Below the pieces are notes generated by a model. It had not been told where the DNA came from and did no database searches. It saw only the letters and a program-made list of their open reading frames with translations. This document shows, piece by piece, positions 12,160-22,502 of a stretch of 64,000 bases of DNA. The stretch spans positions 30,796,535-30,860,534 of the forward strand of contig OY783203.1 of NCBI GenBank assembly GCA_963678705.1, written 5' to 3'. Positions within the stretch are counted from its first letter, which is position 1. The number at the start of each line of letters is the position of its first letter. The stretch comes from Panorpa germanica (Eukaryota > Arthropoda > Insecta > Mecoptera > Panorpidae). The position numbers and the translations under genes were made by a program.

Positions 12160-12228
12160 ATTACATGTGACGTAACAATGCTTCAGAACAAGCCCCTCCT
12201 CTTCCCAAACTTCCCTATGGATGGCCCC
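12160..12228 (-). mobile_element. MITE-D right end
   Basis: ATGTGACGTAACAATGC, a C-rich stretch and TATGGATGGCCCC match the ends of MITE-D elements at 17861-18198, 29186-29579 and 57835-58231. The other end is not identifiable, so this is a truncated copy. Confidence 0.6.
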
Positions 12229-12587
12229 TTTAACAGTTTACCATTCACCTACAGACAAAGGTGTATATTAAATAAATATGCGAATGTACATTACACCTAT
12301 ATAGATCACATAAAAATGGATTCCTCGAACCATACAGTAAAAACATAAAACAGAATTTAAAAATATTAAGAAATTTTTTAAATACTTTAACAAAAATGTT
12401 TAATAATGTGAAAAGAAAAACAGAATTTATGAAGTGGTAAGGTAACGAAGTGTAATAATTTTGTATCCTGTATAAATTATTTTATAAAAGTTAATTCAAA
12501 TTTGTTGTAAGTTCACCCTACATTTAGATTTGTTTTCTGCCCCCTTTTTGGGTTTTCCCTTCCTTTAGAAAAGCAAGCTGTCGCACT

Positions 12588-12625
12588 GAATGGCTGAATG
12601 GCTGAACGGTTGAACGATTGAACCC
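12588..12625. repeat. 8-bp tandem repeat
   Basis: About four degenerate units of TGAAYGGY (TGAATGGC, TGAATGGC, TGAACGGT, TGAACGAT), ending in a C-run. Confidence 0.8.
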
Positions 12626-13124
12626 CCGAAAACAGTTGCAAGGAAAACCAACAAACTGCTGCTTGAATATGAATACAGTGTTGTTTGTAAACTACTGACT
12701 ACCCAAGACAGATTACACGTCATAGATGGTTAGCTTAGAACAATGTTTGCTTCCTGCTTCTAGTACCCGGTAATGGAGACTTGGTATATTTAGTAATTTA
12801 TAGTTTCATATATGTACTATTTTATTTGTGGTTTAATTTTATTAAATATCCAAAAATTGACGGAAATATACCAACTTTAAATTGAATTTTGTTTTGCTGT
12901 TTAATTGTTAACCATTAATTCACATCATAAAGTCTGTAGATTATAATAAGTAATCGTATTTATTTATCATTATATACCACGTAAGTATATAAAAACTTTA
13001 TGGATTGTCGTGATACTATACGTTTCATTTTGCCTCTCTTTTTTTACACTTCTCTTGTGTTATTGCGATAGCAATAGTAGGGACAAGAGAGTAAGTAAAA
13101 GATGTTAAGAAGTTGATCATTTTT
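12626..13124. other. no gene recognised
   Basis: AT-rich, nothing supportable. Confidence 0.55.
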
Positions 13125-13556
13125 TGTAAATTTTTATTCCTTTAATAAATCTCTTTACTAAACCTCTACTGCTACTCTCCCTCATGTTTCTACTCAGCCA
13201 TTCTTTCTTTTTCCACTTCTCTCGTTCTATATATCTCCGCCTTCACTTCACTGCCGCAGTTCAATAACACAATCTTCTTTCTTCCCTATTTTCTCAGTAT
13301 CTGCTGCCTTTCCCTTCGTTTCCCAATCTAAATCTTACGATTATTTTTATGTTCCATGTCACATTAACATTTTTTCCATTCTTTCCTGCTTCTGTATCTC
13401 TCTGTCTCTGCTCCTTAGCTACTCTTGCACACTGGTGCCTTCTTCTCTCTCCCTCTTTTGTCGCCATTACGTTTTCTTTCAAAATACTCCTTTCTCCCTT
13501 TCGATTCTCCTCTTCCACCCTTCTTTCTACTCTCCTCACTCATTTTAATAATTAAA
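13125..13556 (-). pseudogene. LINE-1 ORF2 C-terminal remnant
   Basis: On the minus strand this matches the LINE remnant at 35075-35940. It encodes RRVERRVEE, a lysine/arginine/glutamate-rich stretch, then VRFRLGNEGKG, which aligns with ARFRLGNEEKEN of the other copy. The DNA downstream parallels the end of the LINE frame and 3' region (AATGGCTGAGTAGAAACATG, GAGAGTAGCAGTAG). The cysteine/histidine knuckle is lost here through a deletion between the RLGNE block and the tail. The pyrimidine-rich frames on the plus strand are shadows of this purine-rich sequence. Confidence 0.8.
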
Positions 13557-13843
13557 AAACCGAAAAAGACTATTTCAAACGTTAATAACTTTTATAATAA
13601 TGCGAATTGAATGAAAATAATGAGATATTTGAGATTGTGATTGCTAAATCAATATGCAGTGCTATTTTATATAAATTCAGCTATGGTTTGCAATTCAACT
13701 GGTGCAACACATATTATTCAGACAGCTTATAAAAAGAGAATCTTTACTTAGTTTTATTTTTTAATTTACCGCTAATAACAGTTACCCACAGAAGTAATGA
13801 AATAATATATTCAAAGTTAACTTTCTATAGTATATGTAATTTG
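13557..13843. other. no gene recognised
   Basis: Short AT-rich gap; nothing supportable. Confidence 0.5.
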
Positions 13844-13968
13844 TGACACTAAGCACAAGACGGCGCGGCGAGCGTGTCGACCATCATCTGACTCATCTGC
13901 CGTGTCTGTCGTCTGGCAAATAAAGTGGTCTTCATTTTTCTCGCAACTTCGTATTAGCCCTTACACAT
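13844..13968 (+). other. possible solo LTR-like GC-richer block
   Basis: A block of about 125 bp starting TGTGACACTAAGCAC and ending AGCCCTTACA, much richer in G and C than its surroundings (GACGGCGCGGCGAGCG). It contains AATAAA at about 13919 followed by GTGGTCTTC. TG/CA-type ends and a polyadenylation signal fit a small LTR, but I see no clear target duplication and no second copy, so this is only a candidate. Confidence 0.2.
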
Positions 13969-14465
13969 TATGTGTCTATTAGTTGCTGTAGACTAAATTA
14001 AAATAAACACTCTTTTCAGGAAAATTAATCATTTCTGCATATTTTAAGAAGAACTTTATGAAATAAATGATTCGAAACATTTTAATTTTTACAATTAAAT
14101 TTACAATTTTAATTCCAGTTTAGTTATTATTTATTATATATATACACAGTATATAAAAAGTATGTATATGTAGTATGTAGTTCGGTATATATAAAATAGT
14201 TTTTGCATTAGCCGTCATTATGGCTCTCAAAAGAGTGATAGTAGTGTAAAGAAGCCTAAGCGTATTACAGCAGAAACGAAGAAGAAAATAATAATTAAAC
14301 GGTGATTTAGTAGCGAAAACGACGAATACAAGTGAAAAAACGGATTTATTGTATTTACATTAATTTCAATGTGAAATTTTTTTTCGGATTGCAAAAATTT
14401 ACACTTACAAACATAGTCATAGAACGAATTAAGTTCGTAACCGGAGGTAGCACTGTTTTTGTATA

Positions 14466-15003
14466 CAGAGTGCGACACCATAACTTCCCATTCAATCGGT
14501 TGATGTCGCAGCGGAGCGCTAGTGCTCTCGTTCGAGAGGCGGGACAATAAAGTTTTGTCCCGACATTGTGCAGTCGCCATCATGCGTGGAACAGTGAGGA
14601 GCGTGCGTTTGCCGTTGAGGCCTATTTTTCGAGAAAGCGTATTTAGTCCCTTTGGCCCCTGTCCCGCACCGGAAATCAATTGTTACGTGGGTCAATATGA
14701 GGTTTTCCGAAATCCCGTTTGTATGTGAACCGTCCAAGAACTCTACAAGATTTGAAGACCAACATCCAGGAAGAATTTGCCAACATAACGCCTGCTATAC
14801 TGGCACGAGTGACAAACGACAGAAATCGGTGAACCCAGTTTATGGAGAATGGGGGACGTTACCTCCCTGATTTGATCTTCAAAACTAACTAAAACAAAAC
14901 TTTATATATATGCCTACATTATAAAAAACAAATAAAAAATTTCTGATTCATACAATGGGTTTTATTAAGTTTTGAAAAAAGGAAGTTATGCTGCCGCACC
15001 CTG
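14466..15003 (+). mobile_element. Tc1/mariner-like element, internally deleted
   Basis: A 538-bp element with inverted ends (left CAGAGTGCGACACCATAAC; right reads CAGGGTGCGGCAGCATAAC on the minus strand) and a TA duplication (14464-14465, 15004-15005). A second, 5'-only copy lies at 57566-57757. Transposase pieces sit at 14596-14892, lacking the catalytic core. Confidence 0.92.
14596..14892 (+). pseudogene. Tc1/mariner transposase remnant (N- and C-ends)
   Basis: The frame from 14596 reads EERAFAVEAYF, the N-terminal start typical of the FAVEAYF group of insect Tc1/mariner-like transposases. Further on, WVNMRF (around 14688, another frame) fits the helix-turn-helix. From 14731 a second frame reads RPRTLQDLKTNIQEEFANIT then a single in-frame TGA, then ENGGRYLPDLIF and TAA at 14890-14892, which is the standard C-terminus. 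The region with the catalytic acidic residues is deleted and frames are broken, so there is no activity. Confidence 0.85.
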
Positions 15004-15274
15004 TATATATATAGTTCATTATATACACTGAGTGTTGGCTTAATTCTTAAATTGACCGAGAAAGCGACCAATTCGTTGTAATACGATTTAACACTTATAT
15101 AAATAGAAGTATTATTCTTTAATTTCTTATCACTGCAAACAAAGACAAGACATCTGTAATACGTTTGTATTATTAGAGATACATAATGGAATTGAGTGAG
15201 TAACTCAGTTATATGGTTGTATTAATAAACAACAACAGGAACACTTTAATTAAATTTGTGTTGCAAACACAGCC
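15004..15274. other. no gene recognised
   Basis: AT-rich DNA directly right of the Tc1/mariner element. Confidence 0.5.
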
Positions 15275-15605
15275 TTATCTGTGCCCCGGGGTTAGTTTTC
15301 GGGGTTTGTATTTGCGGCGTGTCCGTGTGTGCTATTAAGTTTTGAGTTGGAGTGAGGGGTTAAGAGGTTGGGAAATGGGAGGTGATGGGAGGAGAGGTGG
15401 ACTAGTGCCGGTCGCAATAGCCATGTAAGCCGTAGGGCGTTGGGTGTCTATAGAATGGGGTATGCTCGTACATAATCGTATATACGAGGGAGTGGTGTAT
15501 AGAGGAGGGAGGAAGAAGAGTGTGGTGTTTTAGTAGTTTATCCGCAGTCCCGTTTTCCAGGCCAGTCGGCAATCGACACCGTATTTTAAGGTATGGGAGT
15601 ACGAT
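15275..15605. promoter_or_regulatory. GC-richer block, possible promoter or 5' exon
   Basis: About 330 bp that is G-rich and far less AT-rich than the flanks (GTGCCCCGGGG, GGCGTGTCCGTG, GAGGGAGGAAGAAGAG), with no match to the repeat families in this window. At its right edge TTTTAAG/GTATGGGAG resembles a 5' splice site at 15590/15591. This could be a noncoding first exon with promoter on the plus strand, or a unique transposon piece. No TATA box or downstream coding exon was confirmed. Confidence 0.2.
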
Positions 15606-16404
15606 ACATGAAAATGTGACATACGCTTCAAATCACTCAATGGATATAACTGAAATATTTATCTTATTTTTTTATGTTTATGTATTTGTATATATTTCTG
15701 GTTACATATTGCATATATTTATAAATATAAAAATTATAGAAGTTGTTATTTTATGTATATCATGTATAAAGAAATTATATTTCTTTAGCTGGCAACACTG
15801 ACCAGAGATATTACAACTGCATTCTGATCAGATGAACTAACGGTATATATTAGTTATAGCTACTTTATAGTTATAGCTACAGAACTCACTGTTCATAATA
15901 TAAGGTTATTATAAAATTAGATAAGAAGACAAAATAATTAATAATTTAAATAATAAAATTTATATGTAGTTTCTTTGATTTTAGGTAAGATAGTATGATT
16001 TAAGTTAAACCGTGAAATTATTATAATGTTTTAGAAAAATACATAAGTTTGATAAAAAATGTACAATTCCTAAATTGTCTTATACATATATTACCAAAGT
16101 GAATTTTATTCAGCCCGATAAAATTGGTAATGTTAAGTGCCTAGAAAATTTATATTTTGTTTAAACGGAAGCTAACTTCTGAAATATGCTAGGCGTTTAA
16201 AACACATGCGCTGTCTGCGCGGAAAACCAGGTCACATCAAGAATTCACCAAAAATATTTACTTTGTTTCATTGCATTGTTAGAAATGTGTTAAATTAAAA
16301 CATGCAAAAAACTGAAACAATTAATCAAAATATTTTGAAAAATAGTGGAATAATTGGAAATCTGTTTCTGCACATATATAAGCTGCTCTCACATATATAA
16401 AACA
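15606..16404. other. no gene recognised
   Basis: AT-rich. The 93-codon frame 15520-15801 has no recognisable domain; its hydrophobic end is AT-driven. Confidence 0.55.
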
Positions 16405-16490
16405 ACGACACCGTAAATACTGCCAACATAGTAGGAAGTCGTTGAACATCGAAAATAGCCCGACGTTAAATCAATTAAATAAATTCGGTT
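16405..16490 (+). repeat. SINE 3' fragment
   Basis: CTGCCAACATAGTAGGAAGTC, an ATCGAAAATAG block, and GACGTTAAATCAATTAAATA match the SINE body end and its TTAAATAAA-type tail in plus orientation. Confidence 0.75.
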
Positions 16491-16747
16491 GCTCCATGCA
16501 AAAACACAGTATGTGAAAAAATAAGTATTTTGAGGAAGATAAGTTTTAGTGTTTTCTTCTTTGATTTTTAATAGCCGTATATATTTTGCATATTAATTCT
16601 ATCTACACAGGAGAAAACGTTGCTTACTTGCATTTCCTTGGTAAATCTTGCTCTTTAAATTTTTTCAACTTCTTATAAATCAACTATCAAATTTCTCTCC
16701 CCAGTAAGTTATCGAGTAGTATTATTGACTAATAAGTCTGCAAAATG

Positions 16748-16880
16748 TGCAGGCGACACAGTGGACAAGAGTAATGGTGCTTGACGCTAACTGCTGTACC
16801 TTTGGGCTCGATCCCCGGATCACAGTTATATCTTCTAAGCTTGGTTGTTATCAAGTAAATTTGATTATGAACAAACGAAG
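16748..16880 (+). repeat. SINE 5' part (tRNA-derived head)
   Basis: GGCGACACAGTGGACAAGAG (box-A side), GGGCTCGATCCCCGGATC (box B) and TTATCAAGTAAATTTGATTATG (body, last two bases shown only as context of the split) match the SINE consensus. The rest of the body is lost. It is a tRNA-like pol III promoter in a retroposon, not a tRNA gene. Confidence 0.8.
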
Positions 16881-17539
16881 GGAATTGGATTAGCTCCGTT
16901 GGTTTTTTTATCAGTGCGGAGTATGAAAGATTATCTAGTCCTTCTCTGACATACGATCATAGAGTCACCGACTGACTTTAGTTCATAGAAGATACATCAA
17001 TAAATGATGTCGCTTAAAGCAGGTTTTTCAGTATCGAAAGATTTCACAGTAAGTGATGGCTCAAGTCGCCCTCGTCTTGATTCGCTTCTGGCCTCAACAC
17101 TTGACTCTGCTTCAGATCCCCGAGTGTTTATTCCGCAAATGGTATGATTGTAAAAAATCCAAATAACGAGTATATTATATTACCACAATTATGTTCTTTA
17201 TTAAAGGTTGAAAGAAACATTCTGTAAGTAACCTTGGTAACTGTTCACACAAGCAAGTAACGTATATAGGTATACACACATATTGGTGGCATATATGAAT
17301 GGTGTCGTCTGCGGCCTTCAACCGAAAGAAGAGATACGTCTGAGGGTTAAACCTGTCATAAATGGGAACTGTTGTTATACGCTAACATATGTTACACGTC
17401 TGCGAACAAAAACCGCATACTCGAACCCACTGGAGATAACACAGTGTCTTGGTGAACAAAAATTACACGGTTGTCTGGAGACATCACCACTGATCTTACT
17501 GTATGATTCTGATCTAATGAAATATTAAATAACATAAAT
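16881..17539. other. no gene recognised; one unassigned 81-codon frame
   Basis: Holds a plus-strand frame at 17283-17528 (KEEIRLRVKPVINGN; TYVTRLRTKTAYSNPLEITQ) in DNA with more balanced composition than its neighbours. It has no family match I can name, and no second copy was seen. It could be a decayed transposon frame or chance. Confidence 0.4.
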
Positions 17540-17860
17540 GAAAATGAAAATATAAATTAACATAAAAAGTTTGGAAAAACTAAATAATTTTTTTTTACTT
17601 TTTGCTCTATAACTTTTAATTCATAAAAGATAGAAAGTTGAAATTTGGTATGTGTATTTTTTGGCATAGGCATTTTTTGAAAATTAGAAATAGAAAATTG
17701 GGGCGTTGAGAAAATTAGGGGGCGCGATAGAAAACTTTGGAGAAAACTGAAATTTTGGATTACTTAATAATGAAATATGTTATTAAGAGAAAAAAAAATC
17801 AAAATTCAAAAATTTTATTAGGGGCACGGGGGGAAAGTTGAAATTTTATATATGGACTAA
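17540..17860 (-). repeat. repeat E, copy 1
   Basis: Reverse-oriented relative to 51720-52165: both share AGAAAGTTGAAATTT next to the ACTTT(T)TC region, GGGGCGTTGA(G/A)AAA, an AACTTTGGAGAAAA block and a GGGGCACGGGG block. Repeat E ends with CGAGCCACC in better copies. No coding capacity. Confidence 0.75.
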
Positions 17861-18198
17861 GGAGCCATCCATAAAGTACGTCACATAAAAGGACGGGAGA
17901 GCGGTCCAGAAATTATGACAATGGAGGAGGAGGAGTCAAAAGCGTTGTGACGTAACATACAATATAAAATATAAAAAAAAAGAGTAAAAAAAAGGTAATT
18001 TCGAGAAAAAATTATAAATTACCGTGAGAGGTAATATTAAAAAATTGGTATGAACGTCCTGAAAAAAATATAAATTTCCATAAGACCTAAAGGAAAGGGA
18101 AGAATCATTTATTCTAAAAACTATAAAATATTAAGAAAAAAAATGTATTCATTGAAATTTGCGAAGAAATTTGTGTGACGTAATTAATTGATGGCTCT
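17861..18198 (+). mobile_element. MITE-D, full length
   Basis: A 338-bp element with ends GGAGCCATCCATAAAGTACG (left) and AGAGCCATCAATTAATTACG (reverse complement of right), both followed by TCACA. It is flanked by TAA on both sides (17858-17860, 18199-18201). A G-rich segment follows the left end, as in the other copies. It lies directly against repeat E, apparently inserted into or at its edge. The 3-bp TNA duplication suggests a PIF/Harbinger-like origin, but this is not certain. Confidence 0.85.
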
Positions 18199-18201
18199 TA
18201 A

Positions 18202-19142
18202 CAAATACTTAAAATAAAAGATTTGTGACATATAATATAAAGTATAATATATACTTACATATAACTTCGAAGCAGGATAAAGAAGTATAGCATTTAACAC
18301 ATCAAGATATCAGCAGCCTGCAAAAAGAAAAATATATATAAAAATTGATGTTAATGAAAATAGTATATAGATTGCATTTATATTTTTTTATATTTCACAA
18401 GCTGAAACTAAGTTCACAATTAAAACTCAATAGACCTTGATATTTAAGTATTCTACGTTCGATTTAAATAGCATATTTGCGCTCTGCTCAAGATAAATAG
18501 TGCTTATAGAATGAATTTAAGTTTGTTTCATATTCTTCATACATTACAAATATTCCATAAGTTTCGTATAACACTATTTCATGCTACGTCTAACATGGGC
18601 ATTTACTCTACGATAAAACATAAAAGTTGATGTTGTAGAAAAAATTGCAACAATTTAAACACGTCTAGAGACCGACGCAAGGTAGAACACTTTAGAACCT
18701 TTCAATATATCCACAGAGAATATAACATAAAAATATAATGTATGGAGAAAAAATATAAAATTACAAAGAATATAAAATGATGAATAAATTGCCTTTCGTA
18801 TATTAGTATTTGTATAAAATTATTGAATGAAATTATTCTTTTCCTAGTTATATAAAGATTAATTATTTAATGAATAAGAAAAGAAATCCATCAATTTTAA
18901 TTGGTAGACGCTTTATATAATTATAATTATAAAGATACGTTACAAAGGTTTAATGGTAAGCGGGTTGGAAAACGAAAACGTTGACCTACTTTTGCCGTTA
19001 AAAAATGATTTAGGAGTCAGTAAATATCATTAATTTTTTTGACATCTTTAAATCTAAACCGCAACAAAAAAATGACGTCTATCTAAAAAGCAGTGAAAGC
19101 TAAAATGTAAAAACAAAGCCGTTGTTCCACTTGTAATAAATA
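18202..19142. other. no gene recognised
   Basis: AT-rich, with no gene or repeat family supported. Confidence 0.55.
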
Positions 19143-19540
19143 AAGGGTGTCTCAGTAGGAGCTGACCGCTTATAATGTTCTGCCATTTCGCAAAAGTGTC
19201 ACTTTCAGTTTTGAAATTTGTCATATGTAGTTTTGAGGTATGGGAAACTTGTTGTTTATCAGTCATTTATATCAGCTGATGTTTGTGCTTCTGGAAAATT
19301 GGAAAAATCAAATATCGAGCTGTCGCTAAATACTTGCATTTAAAGAGCAATACGCGTACAGAAATTAAAGCGGAAATGGATGGTGATTACGTGTCTCTGC
19401 ACCTTTGCACATGCATAATTGTCACCGTAAATTTTAGGCAACGGAGTTTAAACGTGGTCGTACCAGTTTGGTTTTCCATGAACGTTTGAGCCGTTCCAAA
19501 ACTGGAACCACTACCTATAATATTAAAAAAGTTCACCAAG
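19143..19540 (+). pseudogene. mariner transposase N-terminal remnant
   Basis: From 19283 the frame reads KIKYRAVAKYLHLKSNTRTE then IKAEMDGDY, the mariner N-terminal helix-turn-helix (compare IEYRAVIKFL...TEI..EM). After a frameshift the frame from 19438 reads ATEFKRGRTSLVFHERLSRS then KTGTTT, matching the WATEFKRGRTS...RSGRPKTATT block. Everything after this is missing. AAGGGTGTCTCAGTAGGAGC at 19144-19163 could be the left inverted end, but no partner was found. A dead 5' fragment of an otherwise lost element. Confidence 0.8.
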
Positions 19541-19589
19541 TTATGTTATAAATCTCTTTTCCACTTTTTCTTTTAAATTCTAACAAATA

Positions 19590-19812
19590 GTCTAAAGTAT
19601 CATTCCCAGTCACTGCTTTAATTTAATTTAAATTGTTTAGCATATGGCAACACGCATAGTCATTCACAGTACCATTTTTAATTTAATTTATTATTTAAGT
19701 TTTTTTTTTAGTTTTTTTAGAACCTTACAAGGTCCAATGTTTTAAATTAAAAATATTAAATTAAGAAAAACTATATTACATTATAACCTCCAAAATTGAT
19801 TTTTGATTTGAC
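19590..19812 (+). repeat. repeat G, copy 1
   Basis: Shares TTTAGCATATGG, GCATAGTCATTCAC, AGTACCATTTTTA, AGAACCTTACAAGG and ATTATAACCTCCAAA with copies at 52440-52735 and 53475-54730. It shows an uninterrupted TTTAAATTAAAAATATT at the site that carries the TTAA insertion in copy 3. Function and class unknown. Confidence 0.8.
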
Positions 19813-19838
19813 AGATTGTCACATCTGTTTCTGAGCCA

Positions 19839-20290
19839 CTATACAAAATCCAGTACCAAACATTTAAGAATGTTAAGAATCATAATCATCTTGGTCTTAG
19901 CTTCCTTTAAGATTGCTTTCCATTCCTTCCTTTTGACTACCTTCATCTTCCAATTCCACACACCTATCCCCTTTAAGTTCTCTTGTAGTTTCTTCCTCCT
20001 TCTGGGTCTTCCTCGCACTTTTGCACCTCCTAGATTTCCTACCATCAGTTTTTTAGTGGTTTTGTTTAAGTCCATTCTTATTATATGTCCTAACCATTGT
20101 AGTCATCTCCTAATTTCCGTCATTACATCGCTTTCTCGATATCTGCTATATATTTCTAAATTTGTTCGTATTCTTCACTGCCCGTTTTCACATACTGCCT
20201 CGCAAAATTTTCATTTCCGAAATCTCTAATCGATCTTCCTCAAAGTCCAACACTCCCAACCATATCGTATCACTGATTTTAATATCATGA
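19839..20290 (-). pseudogene. LINE-2 C-terminal remnant
   Basis: On the minus strand the residues RNIYSRYRESDVMTEIRR, LQWLGHIIRMDLNKTTKKLM and VGNLGG...RGRPRRR, then NWK and KEWKAILKEAKT (ending near 19839), match the typical tail that follows reverse transcriptase in many insect non-LTR retrotransposons (LRWLGH..RM...R.PKKV..G...G.R.RGRPR.RW...V..DL...G..NW...A.DR..WR.I...AKT). Frames shift and stops occur upstream, so only debris remains. The long plus-strand frame 19816-20229 is its shadow. Confidence 0.85.
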
Positions 20291-20352
20291 TTTTTATTTT
20301 CCAATTTATATAGGCAGATCTAATTAAATTCAGTAATGCGTTATAACATTTA

Positions 20353-21032
20353 GGCCTGTCTCAGTATGGCACCGTATTTAAGCGAATTTCTGCCGGACGT
20401 ATACGGGCTACTACGCTTTACCTATCCGAACCCTGTAAATGTAATGAGATCGCTCTGGAGCTCTCAGACTGCACGCTACAAAGCAGTCCGAATACGGGCG
20501 GCACTACCTCGCACATTAGAACCGTATAAAGGCGAATTTTATCCAAGCGTTACCACTACTACAACGATATCCTATCCGAATCTTTGTAAATGCAAACAGC
20601 CGCCTCAGACTGGAGGGGATACCTAAGATCGCTTGTTGTTACGCTGCAATACGGTTCAAATGAAATCTATCGACGACATCGCTTGTGACGTGTATGTTCT
20701 GCATGCAGTTTATGTTTGTATTTCAGTGAATCAAGGACACCGATACCGATACCAATACGATAGAACTAAATTTAAATTCACGACAACCAGAACTCAGATA
20801 TATAATAAAAGCTAAAGTCCCTTTAATACCAGTAGTGTATCGATAAAAATTAAAGTTAAAGTTTGCTCTCATGATAAATTATATAAGTGCTAAAGAACTC
20901 CAATACACCCCCTAATACACGACTACAGACATCTGTGACACATATAGGCGGTTTGCTTTGTAGCTCATCCAATCCGCCGATTTACGTCCGAATACGCCGT
21001 CGCTTAAATACGGTCCCATACTGAGACAGGCC
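20353..21032 (-). mobile_element. MITE-A copy 2 (PIF/Harbinger-like)
   Basis: A 680-bp element, inverted relative to copies 1 and 3, with ends GGCCTGTCTCAGTATGG on both sides and perfect TTA duplications at 20350-20352 and 21033-21035. Internally, CTATCCGAACCCTGTAAATG (20430) recurs diverged as CTATCCGAATCTTTGTAAAT (20572). Both inverted ends carry an ATG: an 86-codon frame runs inward on plus (20366-20626, starts MAPYLSEFLPDVYGLLRF), and a 35-codon frame runs inward on minus (starts MGPYLSDGVFGRKSAD, ends at a TAG near 20919). A second plus frame at 20633-20815 follows one stop later in the same frame. None has known homology. Confidence 0.92.
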
Positions 21033-21035
21033 TTA

Positions 21036-21675
21036 TAATAAGAATATAAACATACACCTGGAACATTATAATATATGATATACATTAACCAATAAAACAA
21101 TGGAATCGAATAATAAATATATATAAATAATATATATCGCCCCCAAACATTATTAGAATTTAAGTTGCTACTTGTATTTATTGTTTTCACAACTTTAGAG
21201 AATTGATTCCCATGCCACGAATAAAATAGAGTAGGACAAAGAAAGAATCGTGGTCCATGTTCTTTCTTTCTCTGAGATCCGTGGTCCAAGGTCCGTGCAC
21301 TCGGTAGTGTTGCCAGAGTATACGCGGAGGTACGAGTATATTTTAGAATCTTTTCGCCGTCCGACATTCTTGATATCCATAAAGGGGTCGTGTAAGTGAT
21401 GACATCATTTTACGCAAAAATATCTAGTTACAGTATTTTATTGCTTAAAGTTGTAAGTTTTGGAGGGTAAAAGCGAATATCGCATAGATTCGTATCGTAC
21501 ACACATGGTTAAAAGTAAAGAAGGTGTAAAATAAAATCATAAAGTTTAAAAATGTATGTGAACAGGGGTGCAGAAATCGACCCCGGAACCGGGACTTGAG
21601 CTTAGGCAGAATAATGGTCGAAAACATAGTGTCAAGTGTTTGATTGTAACTGAAATGTTACATGGTGATACCTTA
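21036..21675. other. no gene recognised
   Basis: Contains a 10-bp stem (AAAGAAAGAA near 21238, TTCTTTCTTT near 21260) around GTGGTCCATG. Nothing else supportable. Confidence 0.5.
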
Positions 21676-22018
21676 GGGTCTGTCGCACACTGCAAGTGTA
21701 TTTAAGTGACGGCGAATTCGGACGTAAATCGTAGGTTTGGTTGACCGGCAAGATACGACAGTACGCCAAGTTAAACTTGTGTCTTTTAGTAGTTTTGCAC
21801 TAACATAATTTGTCACGAGAGCAAACTTTTACTTTACTTTTTATCGATACACCACTCTTATGAAAGAAACTATTGCATTCTCTTTCATATTCCTTTTCAG
21901 TGTATTCGTCTCTTCCACGTATTCGTTTGATTAAAATTCGCTGATATACGCTTCCACTATGAGATCTATTCATATTCGCGAATACATTTCGTCAAAATTC
22001 GCTTAAATACGCTTGCAG
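21676..22018 (+). mobile_element. MITE-B copy 2, right end truncated
   Basis: Starts GGGTCTGTCGCACACTGC after TTA (21673-21675), followed by AAGTGTATTTAAGTGACGGC. The right end has TTCGCTTAAATACGCTTGCAG, the inverse of the inner part of the left end, but lacks the terminal 16 bp or so. The internal ATCGATACACCA block is shared with MITE-A. Confidence 0.75.
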
Positions 22019-22415
22019 ATAGATAAATTGGAAATCGCATGCCTTCCTGACCTTTCTCGGTACAGCAAGTACTGCGAATAGGGTAAAGTTAAAAAATGTG
22101 TCAAATATTTGGTCCATACCAAATTTCAAGTAAATCAGTTCATTCATCAGATATCATGTCAACCGAGTTGAAAAAAGGAGTTTCAACAAAAACACGTTTT
22201 TCGTTTTAAGTAAGTTAGTTGCCGCCTCACTAAAATTGCTTTAACTCCGTAAATAATTTGAATTTTGAAAAATCCTTTTGAGGGTATATTCTTAAATGTC
22301 TAAACTTTCAAATTTTTTTAATTTCTAGACTAGAATGCTGCCCTAACAAGTTCAACAGATGGTTTAAAAATCTATCTACAGACACAAATACACTGTAATA
22401 AATACAGCAATCTCG
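22019..22415. other. possible decayed piggyBac-type MITE
   Basis: Holds ATTTCAAGTAAATCAG and AACAAAAACACGTTTTTCG, reminiscent of internal blocks of the TTAA elements at 8608 and 50285. No ends were found, so not called as an element. Confidence 0.25.
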
Positions 22416-22502
22416 TAAATGACCCGGTGATAACCTGGTGATCAAACCGTAATACACAGCAGTCTGATGTCAAACATAATCGCTCTCACTCACTGCGCTG
22501 TT
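22416..22502 (-). repeat. SINE head fragment
   Basis: ACACAGCAGTCTGATGTCAAAC and CTCTCACTCACTGCGCTGTT match the reversed SINE head (first string read as ACACAGCAGTC plus TGATGTCAAAC). Box B is degraded to GTGATCAAACC. Confidence 0.6.

Noticed and set aside
19816-20229. 137-codon plus-strand hydrophobic frame
   Set aside because: It is the shadow of the minus-strand LINE-2 remnant carrying the GRPRRR motif.
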